A stretch of DNA of 64,000 nucleotides from Streptomyces sp. PKU-EA00015 (lineage in GTDB: Bacteria > Actinomycetota > Actinomycetes > Streptomycetales > Streptomycetaceae). The stretch is from positions 124,001-188,000 of the forward strand of contig NZ_JABZEE010000011.1 in the NCBI RefSeq assembly GCF_013387495.1, given 5' to 3'. This document shows, one piece after another, positions 1 through 8,038 of the stretch; the first letter of the stretch is position 1; every line of letters starts with the position of its first letter. The notes under the pieces are model-generated. The model saw only the letters and a program-made list of their open reading frames with translations. It did not search any database and had not been told where the DNA came from. Both the position numbers and the translations under genes were made by a program.

Positions 1-382
1 CGGGTACGCGAAGCGGACCGCCGTCGACGAGTACCGCGTCCAGGGTCGCGGCGGCCTCGGTATCAAGGCCGCGAAGATCGTGGAGGACCGCGGATCGCTC
101 GTGGGCGCGCTGGTGGTCGAGGAGACCGACGAGATCCTCGCCATCACGCTCGGTGGCGGCGTGATTCGTACGCGAGTCAATGAAGTCAGGGAGACGGGCC
201 GTGACACCATGGGCGTCCAACTGATCAACCTGGGCAAGCGCGATGCCGTGGTCGGGATCGCTCGCAACGCCGAGGCAGGTCGCGAGGCCGAAGAGGTCGA
301 CGGGACCGAGGCGGACGGCGAAGAGCCGGCCGAGTCGGCAGTCGAGGGCACTCCGTCCTCGGCTGGGGAGCACGAGGAGTAG
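1..382 (+). CDS. gyrA: DNA gyrase subunit A, C-terminal end (partial)
   Basis: Only the last 126 codons are in the window (reading frame begins at base 2); the 5' part lies upstream. The protein is the A subunit of the type II topoisomerase that introduces negative supercoils into DNA. Visible residues such as GRGGLGIKAAKI, ITLGGGVIRTRVNEV and VQLINLGKRDAVVGIARN match the last blades of the GyrA C-terminal beta-pinwheel that wraps DNA. They are followed by an acidic Glu/Gly/Ala-rich tail that is variable in actinobacterial GyrA. The stop is 3 bases before the start of the DUF3566 gene, so the two are probably co-transcribed, as is usual in Streptomyces. Confidence 0.95.
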   Translation, partial: GYAKRTAVDEYRVQGRGGLGIKAAKIVEDRGSLVGALVVEETDEILAITLGGGVIRTRVNEVRETGRDTMGVQLINLGKRDAVVGIARNAEAGREAEEVDGTEADGEEPAESAVEGTPSSAGEHEE

Positions 383-385
383 AGC

Positions 386-1021
386 GTGAGTGGAGCCACG
401 GGCGCCGGAGCGGCCGCTTCCGGAGCGAACGGTGCCCGTGGCCCTGCCGCGGACTCCCAGGGGGCCACAGTGACGGACACCCGGGGGCCTCAGCCCCCTC
501 ACCAGATGTTCGGCGGCGAGCAGCCCGCTCCCGCCCAGCCGGGACAGGCGTACCACCCGCCGCAGGCGTATCCCTCACCGGGCGGCGCCCAGGGCGGCCA
601 GTCCGCTTCGGCGGTGCGGCGGCCGCGTACGGGTGCCAGTACGACACCGCGTACGCGCAAGGCGCGGCTGCGGGTGGCGAAGGCCGACCCGTGGTCGGTG
701 ATGAAGGTCAGCTTCCTGCTCTCCATCGCCCTGGGCATCTGCACCGTGGTGGCGGCCGCGGTGCTGTGGATGGTCATGGACGCGATGGGCGTCTTCTCGA
801 CGGTCGGCGGGACGATCAGCGAGGCCACCGGCTCCAACGAGAGCAACGGCTTCGATCTCCAGTCGTTCCTGTCGCTGCCGCGCGTGCTCGTCTTCACCTC
901 GGTCATCGCGGTGATCGATGTGGTGCTCGCCACAGCGCTGGCCACCCTCGGGGCCTTCATCTACAACCTCTCCGCCGGATTTGTGGGCGGTGTGGAGCTC
1001 ACGCTCGCCGAGGACGAGTAG
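386..1021 (+). CDS. DUF3566 domain membrane protein downstream of gyrA
   Basis: A 211-residue protein starting at GTG 386. The first ~95 residues are a low-complexity Gly/Ala/Pro/Gln-rich cytoplasmic region ending in a basic patch (RTRKARLRVAKADPWS). The DUF3566 core follows, with one membrane helix around residues 109-130 (FLLSIALGICTVVAAAVLWM) and another around 173-198 (VLVFTSVIAVIDVVLATALA). DUF3566 proteins typically sit directly after gyrA in actinobacteria. The biochemical role is unknown; a link to cell envelope or division is a guess from the conserved position only. The gene is probably translated from the gyrBA transcript. Confidence 0.9.
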   Translation: MSGATGAGAAASGANGARGPAADSQGATVTDTRGPQPPHQMFGGEQPAPAQPGQAYHPPQAYPSPGGAQGGQSASAVRRPRTGASTTPRTRKARLRVAKADPWSVMKVSFLLSIALGICTVVAAAVLWMVMDAMGVFSTVGGTISEATGSNESNGFDLQSFLSLPRVLVFTSVIAVIDVVLATALATLGAFIYNLSAGFVGGVELTLAEDE

Positions 1022-1049
1022 CGCCGGAGCCGGGCCCCGGAATCCGATT

Positions 1050-1078
1050 TTGGCGCTGCACCGCGGGTGCGCTAATCT
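1050..1078 (+). promoter_or_regulatory. Promoter of tRNA-Ile
   Basis: TTGGCG (1050-1055) and TAATCT (1073-1078) are separated by 17 bases and end 24 bases before the mature tRNA. They match the -35/-10 pattern of the principal sigma factor HrdB. Seen in sequence; activity is inferred. Confidence 0.6.
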
Positions 1079-1102
1079 TCAGAGGTCAGCGCGCAGCGCG
1101 GA

Positions 1103-1176
1103 GGGGCTATAGCTCAGTTGGTTAGAGCGCATCCCTGATAAGGATGAGGCCACAGGTTCAAATCCTGTTAGCCCCA
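1103..1176 (+). tRNA. tRNA-Ile (anticodon GAT)
   Basis: A 74-nt cloverleaf: the acceptor arm GGGGCTA (1103-1109) pairs with TAGCCCC (1169-1175), followed by discriminator A. The T-arm carries GGTTCAAATCC. Anticodon GAT is at 1137-1139, read as Ile for ATC/ATT codons. CCA is not encoded. Placement just after gyrA is common in Streptomyces. Confidence 0.97.
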
Positions 1177-1183
1177 CAATGCG

Positions 1184-1217
1184 AAGGCCCCCAGCCGGAT
1201 CCGGTTGGGGGCCTTTG
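1184..1217 (+). terminator. Rho-independent-type terminator after tRNA-Ile
   Basis: Arms 1184-1198 and 1201-1215 pair over 15 bp with one G-T wobble (AAGGCCCCCAGCCGG / CCGGTTGGGGGCCTT). Only a short T run (TTT) follows, as is usual in high-GC actinobacteria. It starts 8 bases after the tRNA. Confidence 0.8.
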
Positions 1218-1335
1218 GCGTGTCCGGCCGGGCCGATCGGTCCGTGACCGGCGCGCCCCGGCGAGAGCCGGGCCGATCGCTTAGCCGTGGCCCCAGTTGA
1301 GGCGGGGCGGGGGCTCGGCGGCTTCCCGGTAGGTC

Positions 1336-1364
1336 ACCGATCGGTATCGGTCGGTGTGTATAGT
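1336..1364 (+). promoter_or_regulatory. Putative promoter/operator region of the DLW-39 gene
   Basis: TATAGT (1359-1364) is a good -10 element about 50 bases before the GTG at 1411. Just upstream, 1336-1355 reads ACCGATCGGTATCGGTCGGT, a repeated ATCGGT pattern with dyad symmetry where a -35 would lie. No clear -35 hexamer is seen, so this may be a regulated promoter or an operator overlapping the polymerase site. Confidence 0.35.
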
Positions 1365-1410
1365 CGGGCGCCAGAAGTCCTCATACGTCAAGGAAAGACG
1401 AGGTCGCGCG

Positions 1411-1545
1411 GTGAAGAAGCTTCTCCTGGTCGCACTGGCCGCCATCGGCGGGCTCCTCGTGTACCGCCAGATCCAGGCGGATCGCGCCGAGCAGGATCTG
1501 TGGACGGAGGCGACCGACTCCGTGCCCGCAGGTTCGGGTGTGTGA
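1411..1545 (+). CDS. DLW-39 family micro-protein
   Basis: A 44-residue protein beginning at GTG 1411 (MKKLLLVALAAIGGLLVY...). An upstream in-frame ATG gives a longer reading, but the ribosome site AAAGACGAGG and the family length favour 1411. It has one N-terminal hydrophobic helix (residues 2-18), then a short Asp/Glu-rich tail containing the family's QDLW motif. DLW-39 proteins are tiny, single-helix, actinobacterial membrane proteins of unknown function, often found near gyrA. No partner gene overlaps it here. Confidence 0.85.
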   Translation: MKKLLLVALAAIGGLLVYRQIQADRAEQDLWTEATDSVPAGSGV

Positions 1546-1665
1546 GACGCAGTCCGTGGATCATGGGCCCCGGTCGCGGAAGCGGCCGGGGCTTCGTGCT
1601 GTTCGGGCGCTGGTGCCGCGACGGCGGCCGACTGCGGGCCGTTGCGCGACCGTGACGCAATACCC

Positions 1666-1694
1666 TTGAGTTCACCTCCGCAAATCACTAACTT
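1666..1694 (+). promoter_or_regulatory. Promoter of the VWA gene
   Basis: TTGAGT (1666-1671) and TAACTT (1689-1694) have exactly 17 bases between them and lie about 35 bases before the GTG at 1729. The spacing and sequence fit an HrdB-type promoter. Confidence 0.55.
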
Positions 1695-1728
1695 GCGAGA
1701 GCAAACGCGAAGCTGTGGGGGGACGAGC

Positions 1729-3700
1729 GTGACAGCACGACAGCGCCGCCGGGCGGCGGTGGTGACGATCGGGGCGGCTTTGGCCCTGGTGGCACCGCTG
1801 CCGGCGGCGGGTGCGGCGGAGCCGGGCGGGTGGGAGGCCCGGGCGCCGGGGGAGGGCAGCGCCACGGGACTCGTGATGGTGCTGGACTCCTCCGGGTCCA
1901 TGGCCGACGACGACGGCACGAGGCGCACGCGGATGGAGGCCGCGCGCTCGGCCGTGGGAACGGTCGTCGACACGCTCCCCGAAGGCCATCCGACCGGGCT
2001 GCGCGTGTACGGGGCCGACTGCCCCAAGGGCTGCACCGACACCCGGTCCGTGCTGCCCGTGCGGCCCCTCGACCGGGCGGACCTGAAGCGGGCCGTACAG
2101 GCCGTGCGGCCCAAGGGGGACACTCCCATCGGCCTGTCGCTGCAGAAGGCCGCCGAGGACCTTCCCGAGCCCGCTGACGGTGCCGCCGGCACGCGCACCA
2201 TCCTGCTGGTCTCGGACGGCGAGGACAACTGCGGCACTCCGCCGCCCTGCCGGGTGGCCCGCCGGCTCGCCGCGGACGGCGTGGGGCTGCGGATCGACAC
2301 CGTCGGCTTCCAGGTGCGCGGCGCCGCAGCTGGAGTGCATCGCCAGGGCCGGGAACGGCCGTTACCACGACGCCCCCGACGCCGACGCGCTCGCCCGTCA
2401 GCTGCAGCGCTCCGCCCAGCTGTCGGCGGACGGCTACCGCTTCGACGCCGAGCGGGTCGCCGGCACGCCGGCACGGGACGCGGCCCCGGTGCTCCGCCCC
2501 GGCCAGTACCTGGACACCATCGGCCCCGGCGAACAGCGGTACTACGCCGTCGATCTCGACGCCGAGTCGACGGTGGTCCTCTCCGCCACGGCCGTGCCGC
2601 AGCCGGGGGCCGCGGTCGACACCTTCGACGCGCTGCGCACGGAGATCGCGTACGGCGCCGACAGCGCCTGCGAGTCGAGCACCGAACACTTCCTCCAGAA
2701 GGAGGGCGCGACTCCGCTGACGTCGGCCGTCGCACGCGTGCCCAGCCCCGAGGATTCCGGCAGCTGCGGCGAGGCGGGCCGCTACTGGCTCGTCGTCGAA
2801 CGGAAGAGCAAGGCGGGCTCCGACGCCGCCCGCCGACCGCTGGAGCTCACCTACGGCGTCGAGAAGCCGCTGGGCGCCGGCGTGACGCCCGCGCAGTCGC
2901 AGCCGGAGTACGGAAAGGGCGGCAAGGACGCGGTGCTGCCCACCGGTGACCCGAAGGACGTGCGCGGCGGAACCGGCTTCAACGACGCCGAGAAGATCGG
3001 GCAGGGCGTGTGGCGGGACGAGCTGCTCCCCTCGCAGACCCTCTGGTACAAGGTCCCCGTGGGCTGGGGACAGCAGCTGCGCTACGACGTGGAGTTCTCC
3101 AACGAGCCGACCCTGAACGGCTCTTCGGGGGTCTCGTCGTACGGAGCCACCCAGGTCTTCACCCCGGCCCGGGCGCCGGTCGGCGGCGGCACCGGGGAGT
3201 TCAGCCCGCAGACCGTCTACAACGGCCGCCCGGCGGTGCTGGAGATGGGCACGGTCCCGGTCGCCTGGACCAACCGCCACGAGAGCCACCCCACCGTGGT
3301 TCCCGTGCACACGACAGGAGGCTTCTGCATCGCCGTGACGCTCGGCGCGGAGGCCGCCGAGATCGCGCAGAACCCGCGGATCGGTGCGGTCCTGCGCGTG
3401 ACCGTCCTCGGCGAGCGGCTGTCCGGGCCGCAGCACGACGCCCCCGTGTCGGCGGGCGGTCCGGGCGAACAGGGGGACAAGAAGGGTGATTCGCCCGCGC
3501 GCGCAGACAGCGCGGGCGCCGACGGGGCAGGATGGTCCGGCGTCGCGATCGCCGCGGCGGCGGGCGGCGGCGCCGTCCTGATCGCGGCCGTGGCGGTCGT
3601 CCTGCTGCGGCGCAGGACCGCGGCGGCCACCGGCCCGTCCGGTTGGCCGAGCCCGGCGGCGGGCTCGTCGGACTCATCGACCACAGGGAGAAACGCGTGA
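1729..3700 (+). pseudogene. VWA-domain exported membrane protein, frameshifted
   Basis: Start is GTG 1729 after a GGGGGGA ribosome site. The first frame encodes an Ala-rich signal peptide (residues 1-30) and a von Willebrand A domain with MIDAS residues DSSGS (53-57), GDTPIG and SDGEDN. Around 2318-2330, after VGFQVRGAA, homology jumps to the +1 frame (QLECIARAGNGRYHDAPDADALARQ...), which runs open to 3700. The rest contains two beta-rich domains, a Cys-containing region, and a C-terminal membrane helix (VAIAAAAGGGAVLIAAVAVVLL) followed by RRR. The joined product would be about 656 residues, an extracellular protein anchored at its C-terminus. Both halves keep normal codon use, so the lesion is recent, a sequencing error, or a rare programmed shift. 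It overlaps the next gene by 4 bases. Ligand and function are unknown. Confidence 0.8.
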
Positions 3701-5199
3701 AGAGGCAGCGCGGCAGGGGCCGGGTGACGCTGGCCGCGATGGCGGCGATGTGCGCCGTGGCGGCGCTGCCGGGGCAGGCGTGGGCGGCGGGCGAGCCGAG
3801 CCCGTACACGTTCGACGACGAGGCGAAGCCCGTCCGGGGCACGCCCGTCAACAGCACCGGCCCGGAACTCACCGCCGGTTCCACGTACAAGGACAGCATC
3901 AAGCCGGGCGAGAAGCGCTACTACCGGATCGACCTGGACGACACGTCCAACGCCTACGTCTCGGCGGTGGCCGTCCCCAGGCTGGGGACGAAGGTCGCCT
4001 ACGCCGACAAGCTCGAGGTCAGCATCGAGGACCGGTCGGGATCCGAGTGCAGCGACGGCGAGGCCACGTTCGGATCGGCGACGTACGCCCGCCCGGTCGC
4101 CGACTACGCGACCCGGCGGATCGAGAAGGACAGCAGCAGCTGCCAGGAGGCGGGCGCGTACTACGTCCTCCTGGAGCGTACGAGCGAGGCCACGTCGACA
4201 CCCGAGCCGTGGGATGTGGAGATCCGTTTCCTCTCCGAGCCCGGGCTGAAGGAGGCCGAGTCCACGGCGGCGCCGGAGAACTGGGCGTCCGCCTCGCCCG
4301 CGGTTCCGGGCGGCGGCCCGCAGAAGCGGGCCGGAGGCACCGGCTTCCACGACGCGACCAGCCTCGAACAGGGCGAGTGGCAGGACGAGATCGCGCCCGG
4401 CCGGACCCTCTTCTACCGGGTGCCGGTGGACTGGGGGCAGCAACTGTTCGTCAGTGCCGACATCGGAAACAGCACTTCGGGCGACGGCCTGAAGAGCGTC
4501 GGCAACGCCATGGCGGTGGCCCTGCACAACCCGGCCCGCGGGCTGGTGGACGAGGACAGCAGCGTCTACTACGACGGCAAGCAGAAGGCCATGGCCCTCG
4601 ACCCGCTGCCGCCGGTGGCCTACGAGAACCGCTACGACTCCGACACCAGTGCGGCCGCCATGCGGTTCGCCGGCTGGTACTACCTCTCGGTCACGCTGAG
4701 CCCGGAGATGTCCGAGGCGTTCGGCGACAAGCCGCTGCCGCTGACGCTGCGCGTGAACGTGACCGGTCAGCCCGAGCCGGGTCCCGCCTACGACGGTCCG
4801 GCAGGCGACTTCCAGGTCACCGAGGACGACCGGGCCGCTGCCGACAGCGGCAAGAACGCCGACGCCGCGGAGAAGAGCGGCACGATGGCGGTCGTCGCCG
4901 CGGCGGGCATCGGCGCGGGGACCGTCCTGGTGCTCGGGCTCGGCGCATGGACACTGCTCGCACGGCGGCGGGACGGGGCCCCGGAGGGCCCGGCCACCGT
5001 CCCGGCGCAGGGGCAGGTGCCGGCCCCGCAGCAGGCCCGGGCGGTCCCGGCGCAGGACGCGCCGGCGGCCGCGTACGGCCCGCCGCCCGGGTACGGCTAT
5101 CCGCCCGCGCAGCCGCAGGGACCGCACGGGCAGCCCCCGCAGGGACCGCACGGGCAGGGCTACGGGTACGGGCAGTACGGACCGCCGCCCGGCCGGTAG
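3697..5199 (+). CDS. Exported membrane-anchored protein, paralogue of the VWA gene's C-terminal part
   Basis: A 500-residue protein starting at GTG 3697, which overlaps the preceding stop (GTGA). It has a signal peptide (residues 1-30, ending ALPGQAWAA) and no VWA domain. Its two central regions parallel those of its neighbour: KPGEKRYYRIDLDD here against GPGEQRYYAVDLDA there, and GGTGFHDATSLEQGEWQDE against GGTGFNDAEKIGQGVWRDE. A membrane helix near residues 395-415 (VVAAAGIGAGTVLVLGLGAW) is followed by ARRR and a Pro/Gln/Gly-rich cytoplasmic tail with repeated GPHGQ units. The pair clearly arose by tandem duplication with gain or loss of VWA. Function unknown; an extracellular scaffold or receptor role is inference. 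Confidence 0.8.
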   Translation: MKRQRGRGRVTLAAMAAMCAVAALPGQAWAAGEPSPYTFDDEAKPVRGTPVNSTGPELTAGSTYKDSIKPGEKRYYRIDLDDTSNAYVSAVAVPRLGTKVAYADKLEVSIEDRSGSECSDGEATFGSATYARPVADYATRRIEKDSSSCQEAGAYYVLLERTSEATSTPEPWDVEIRFLSEPGLKEAESTAAPENWASASPAVPGGGPQKRAGGTGFHDATSLEQGEWQDEIAPGRTLFYRVPVDWGQQLFVSADIGNSTSGDGLKSVGNAMAVALHNPARGLVDEDSSVYYDGKQKAMALDPLPPVAYENRYDSDTSAAAMRFAGWYYLSVTLSPEMSEAFGDKPLPLTLRVNVTGQPEPGPAYDGPAGDFQVTEDDRAAADSGKNADAAEKSGTMAVVAAAGIGAGTVLVLGLGAWTLLARRRDGAPEGPATVPAQGQVPAPQQARAVPAQDAPAAAYGPPPGYGYPPAQPQGPHGQPPQGPHGQGYGYGQYGPPPGR

Positions 5200-5221
5200 G
5201 CGAGAGTGCGGCGGTGCCGGC

Positions 5222-6517
5222 TCAGGTCTGGGTGAGCGCCCAGATGCCCACGGCGAAGCACAGCAGAGCGACGATCAGAACCGGGACCGCGACCTTCGGG
5301 GGCGGTCCCGGCCGCTTCTGTGCGGCGCGGCCGGGAACCTGCGGGCGCTGGGCGGTGTAAGCACGAGTGGAAGGCTGCTCGTACGGCACCGCAGCGGTGA
5401 GGGCCTGGGAGAGCTGCTCCTGCGCCGGCGCGTGATGGGGGGAGACGGGATGCGCTGGTGCGGGAGCGGCGGCAGCGGGGGCCGGGTTCGGCGTGGAGTC
5501 CGGCGGGACCACGTGCGGCAGCTGGGGGGAGGGCTGCTGCGGGGGCGGGGCCAGGTGGAAGCTGCCCGTCTCCGAGGCCGGGGCGGGCTGCGGGGCAGGT
5601 GTGGCGGGCGGCTCCTGCCGGGGCCTGTCCTGGACCGGCTCCGGCCCTGCCGGGCCGAAGCCGGCCGGCAGCGGCCCGAGTTGGTCGAAGATCTCGACCG
5701 GCTCCTCGTCGGCCGCGGCCTCGGGCAGCATCTCCACGGCGGCGGTGAGCGCCTTTCGCGCACCCGTCGCCGTGCGGAAGCGGGCCTGCGGATCGGGTTG
5801 CAGCAGCCCGGCGAGCACCTGCCACAGCGGCTCGGGAATGCCCCGGGGGGCGCTCGGGGTGCCGTAGTTGGCGAAGTGCTCGATCAGCGCCTGGGAGTCG
5901 GGCTTTCGGCCCTGCAGGAGATACAGCCCGACGAGACCGACGGCGAACAGGTCGGCGGTGAAGTCCGGCTCCGCGCCCATCATCTGCTCGGGGGCGAAGT
6001 AACCGGGCGTACCCACCACATAGTTGGTCTCGGTCAGCCGCGGCTCGCCCTTGCGCATGGAGATGCCGAAGTCGGAGACCCGCAGGTGCGGCCGGCCGGT
6101 TCCGGTGGCCTCCATCAGGATGTTGGCCGGCTTGATGTCGCGGTGCACGACCCCCTCCGCGTGCACCGCGGCGAGTCCGGACAGCAGCTGATCGAGCAGG
6201 GTGCAGACGAAGCGCGGGGGCAGCGGGCCGTAGTCGCCGATGACGTGCGCCAGCGACCCACCGCTCACCAGGTCCATGGTGAACAGGACCTTGTCGTCGT
6301 CCGCGGCCCAGCTGGCCGGGGCGAGGACGTGCGGGTGATCGATCCGCAGCGCCTGCTCGCGCACGAAGCGGAGCAGGGTGTGGGCGTCGCTCTGCTGCAG
6401 GACCTTCGCCGCCACATAGCGGCGGCGCCGGTGGTCCCAGGCGCGCCAGACGGCTCCGACACCGCCGCGTCCGATCGGGTCGATCAGTTCGTACCGACCA
6501 GCGAAGACCTCACCCAT
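5222..6517 (-). CDS. Tail-anchored Ser/Thr protein kinase
   Basis: 431 residues from ATG 6517 (MGEVFAGRYELIDPIGRGG); upstream in-frame starts give non-homologous sequence. The N-terminal Hanks-type kinase domain (about 8-265) is complete: glycine loop GRGGVGAV, catalytic Lys in VAAKV, VVHRDIKPANIL, DFG in SDFGIS, and the APE-like FAPEQ. A ~140-residue Pro/Ala/Gln linker follows. The last 20 residues (VLIVALLCFAVGIWALTQT) form a membrane helix that ends the protein, so there is no extracytoplasmic sensor. This is unlike PASTA kinases. The HTH gene lies 46 bases upstream on the same strand and is a plausible partner or substrate. It converges on the 3697-5199 gene with a 22-base gap. Confidence 0.9.
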   Translation of the reverse strand: MGEVFAGRYELIDPIGRGGVGAVWRAWDHRRRRYVAAKVLQQSDAHTLLRFVREQALRIDHPHVLAPASWAADDDKVLFTMDLVSGGSLAHVIGDYGPLPPRFVCTLLDQLLSGLAAVHAEGVVHRDIKPANILMEATGTGRPHLRVSDFGISMRKGEPRLTETNYVVGTPGYFAPEQMMGAEPDFTADLFAVGLVGLYLLQGRKPDSQALIEHFANYGTPSAPRGIPEPLWQVLAGLLQPDPQARFRTATGARKALTAAVEMLPEAAADEEPVEIFDQLGPLPAGFGPAGPEPVQDRPRQEPPATPAPQPAPASETGSFHLAPPPQQPSPQLPHVVPPDSTPNPAPAAAAPAPAHPVSPHHAPAQEQLSQALTAAVPYEQPSTRAYTAQRPQVPGRAAQKRPGPPPKVAVPVLIVALLCFAVGIWALTQT

Positions 6518-6563
6518 TGTGCTGCGCCAGCTCCTGGTTCCCTTGCGGCGGCGTCCGCCTCGT

Positions 6564-7112
6564 TCAGCTCTGGTGCGACTCGTAGTGGGCGACCGCGTCG
6601 GCGGTGCGCCCGGCGCCGTACACCCGGAGGAACTCTGCCAGTTCGGGGTGGGCGGGGGCGAGTGAGTCCGCGGCATCGATGATGTCGCCCGCCGCCGCGA
6701 CCGAGCGCAGCAGCGACTGGATCTCACGCACGACGCGGCGCACGGTCGGCGCCCCGGACGTGCCCGTGGACTGGCTGGTGCCGGTGAGGACCGAGCCGCC
6801 CTGCGACTTCTTGATCTCCTCCATCCGGTCCGTGGCCTCCACGGCGCTCACGCTGCCGTCGGCCACCTGGCTCGCCAGCTCCTGCAGTGCCTGGACGCGC
6901 TGGACGACAGCGGGGTTGCCGATCTTGGCGCGCTGGCCGCTCATCAGCTGGGAGAGCATCGGAGCCGACAGCCCGAGCACGCCCGCGAGCCTCGCCTGGT
7001 TGAGGCCGAGGTCGTCGATGAGCCTGCGGAAGAGCGCCCCCAGCGGTTCCCCGTACCAGCTGCGCTGCAGTTCCCGGGCTCTTGCGGTCGTCTCCTGCTG
7101 CGCTGCGTCCAT
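6564..7112 (-). CDS. XRE-like helix-turn-helix DNA-binding protein paired with the kinase
   Basis: 182 residues from ATG 7112, preceded by GGGGAG at good spacing; an in-frame ATG at 7136 is less likely. The helix-turn-helix lies around residues 32-75 (LNQARLAGVLGLSAPMLSQL), in the style of XRE/Cro regulators, with an Ala/Ser-rich C-terminal half. Transcribed towards the kinase with a 46-base gap, probably as one operon. Two 11-bp direct repeats (7191-7213) upstream could be its binding site. Regulated genes are unknown. Phosphorylation by the neighbouring kinase is an inference from gene order. Confidence 0.8.
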   Translation of the reverse strand: MDAAQQETTARARELQRSWYGEPLGALFRRLIDDLGLNQARLAGVLGLSAPMLSQLMSGQRAKIGNPAVVQRVQALQELASQVADGSVSAVEATDRMEEIKKSQGGSVLTGTSQSTGTSGAPTVRRVVREIQSLLRSVAAAGDIIDAADSLAPAHPELAEFLRVYGAGRTADAVAHYESHQS

Positions 7113-7190
7113 TGCGTCTCCCCATCGCTTCCCCAAGCGGCTTCGCTGCTGCGAACCTCGTGGTGCATCTTACGGAGCGTGTCCACGGAC

Positions 7191-7213
7191 CGGGAGTCCC
7201 ATCGGGAGTCCCA
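7191..7213. repeat. Direct repeats CGGGAGTCCCA upstream of the HTH gene
   Basis: Two identical 11-bp copies (7191-7201 and 7203-7213) start 12 bases apart, roughly one helical turn, in the 190-bp gap between the HTH gene and tRNA-Ala. Such spacing suits cooperative binding by an HTH regulator. Which of the two divergent units they serve cannot be told from the sequence. Confidence 0.5.
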
Positions 7214-7302
7214 ATCCTTTTGCAGAATCACGGGGGTGACCCGGTACTCTGGTGCGCGACGGTGACCGAGGAGCGTGCCTCTCGGTCGTGGTCACCTTTC
7301 CC

Positions 7303-7375
7303 GGGGCCTTAGCTCAGTTGGTAGAGCGCTGTCTTTGCATGGCAGATGTCAGGGGTTCGACTCCCCTAGGCTCCA
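7303..7375 (+). tRNA. tRNA-Ala (anticodon TGC)
   Basis: A 73-nt cloverleaf: acceptor GGGGCCT (7303-7309) pairs with AGGCTCC (7368-7374) with one wobble, then discriminator A. The anticodon arm CTGTC-TTTGCAT-GGCAG gives TGC at 7336-7338 (Ala, GCA/GCG). CCA is not encoded. TACTCT at 7245-7250 may be its -10 element. Confidence 0.97.
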
Positions 7376-7384
7376 CAACCTCAC

Positions 7385-7426
7385 AAACTCCCCTGACCTG
7401 TGGAAACGCGGATCAGGGGAGTTTTT
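7385..7426 (+). terminator. Terminator after tRNA-Ala
   Basis: AAACTCCCCTGA (7385-7396) is the perfect inverse of TCAGGGGAGTTT (7413-7424), with a 16-base loop and a run of five T. It begins 10 bases after the tRNA. Confidence 0.85.
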
Positions 7427-7541
7427 CGTGGTGTGCGGCGGTCCCGGCGGGTCAGCGAGGCGCCCCATCGTGCGGCGACCCTGTCGAGGTGACGGCCCCC
7501 GGCAGCGCCGATCTGCTGCTGGACGTGCTCGCACCGGCCCT

Positions 7542-7847
7542 GCCCTCGTCGACCCCGTCGACCGGGCCCTGCTCGGCGCACTCGTCACGGACGGCCGAAT
7601 GGGCTGGGCCGAACTCGCTCAGCGCACCGGGAGCAGCCCCGCGACCGTACGCCGCCGGCTGCGCCGTCCGACGGACGCCGAGGTGCCCACCTTCCGCCGC
7701 GACATCGCCACCGTCCACCGCACCCTCGAGGCGCTGGCCGAGTGCCGCCTGGTCGCGGCCGTCACGGGAACCGACGACCTCTTCGCACCGATAGGCACAG
7801 GGCGGGGCCCGCTGATCAGGCAGGAAACGGGGGCGGGAGGCCCCTGA
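7542..7847 (+). pseudogene. Lrp/AsnC family regulator remnant
   Basis: The translated stretch LVDPVDRALLGALVTDGRM and AELAQRTGSSPATVRRRLRR is a recognisable AsnC-type winged helix-turn-helix. Some 30 residues on, TLEALAECRLVAAVTGTDDL resembles the RAM/effector domain, but most of the sequence expected in between is missing and the reading ends at 7847. No good start or ribosome site precedes it; the open frame runs back through the tRNA-Ala terminator. The gene is therefore a deletion-bearing relic of a regulator of about 300 residues. Expression is unlikely. Confidence 0.6.
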
Positions 7848-8038
7848 GGGACACGCGCTACACGACCGCGGCAGGCCGCGCATCCCGTGCGCGGCCTGCC
7901 CACGGCGTCGCGGGATGGGCCACACGAGTGGTGTTCATCCGAAGAACTGCGCGGGAGCGGCGTCGCTCCCACACTCCTCGAGATGCGTACACATCATGAG
8001 AAAGGTATGTAAAGCGCTCAACCCGAAAGCGAGGGGTC

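Noticed and set aside
7252..7794. ORF covering tRNA-Ala in another frame
   Set aside because: It reads straight through the tRNA and terminator; only the 7542-7847 frame shows homology.
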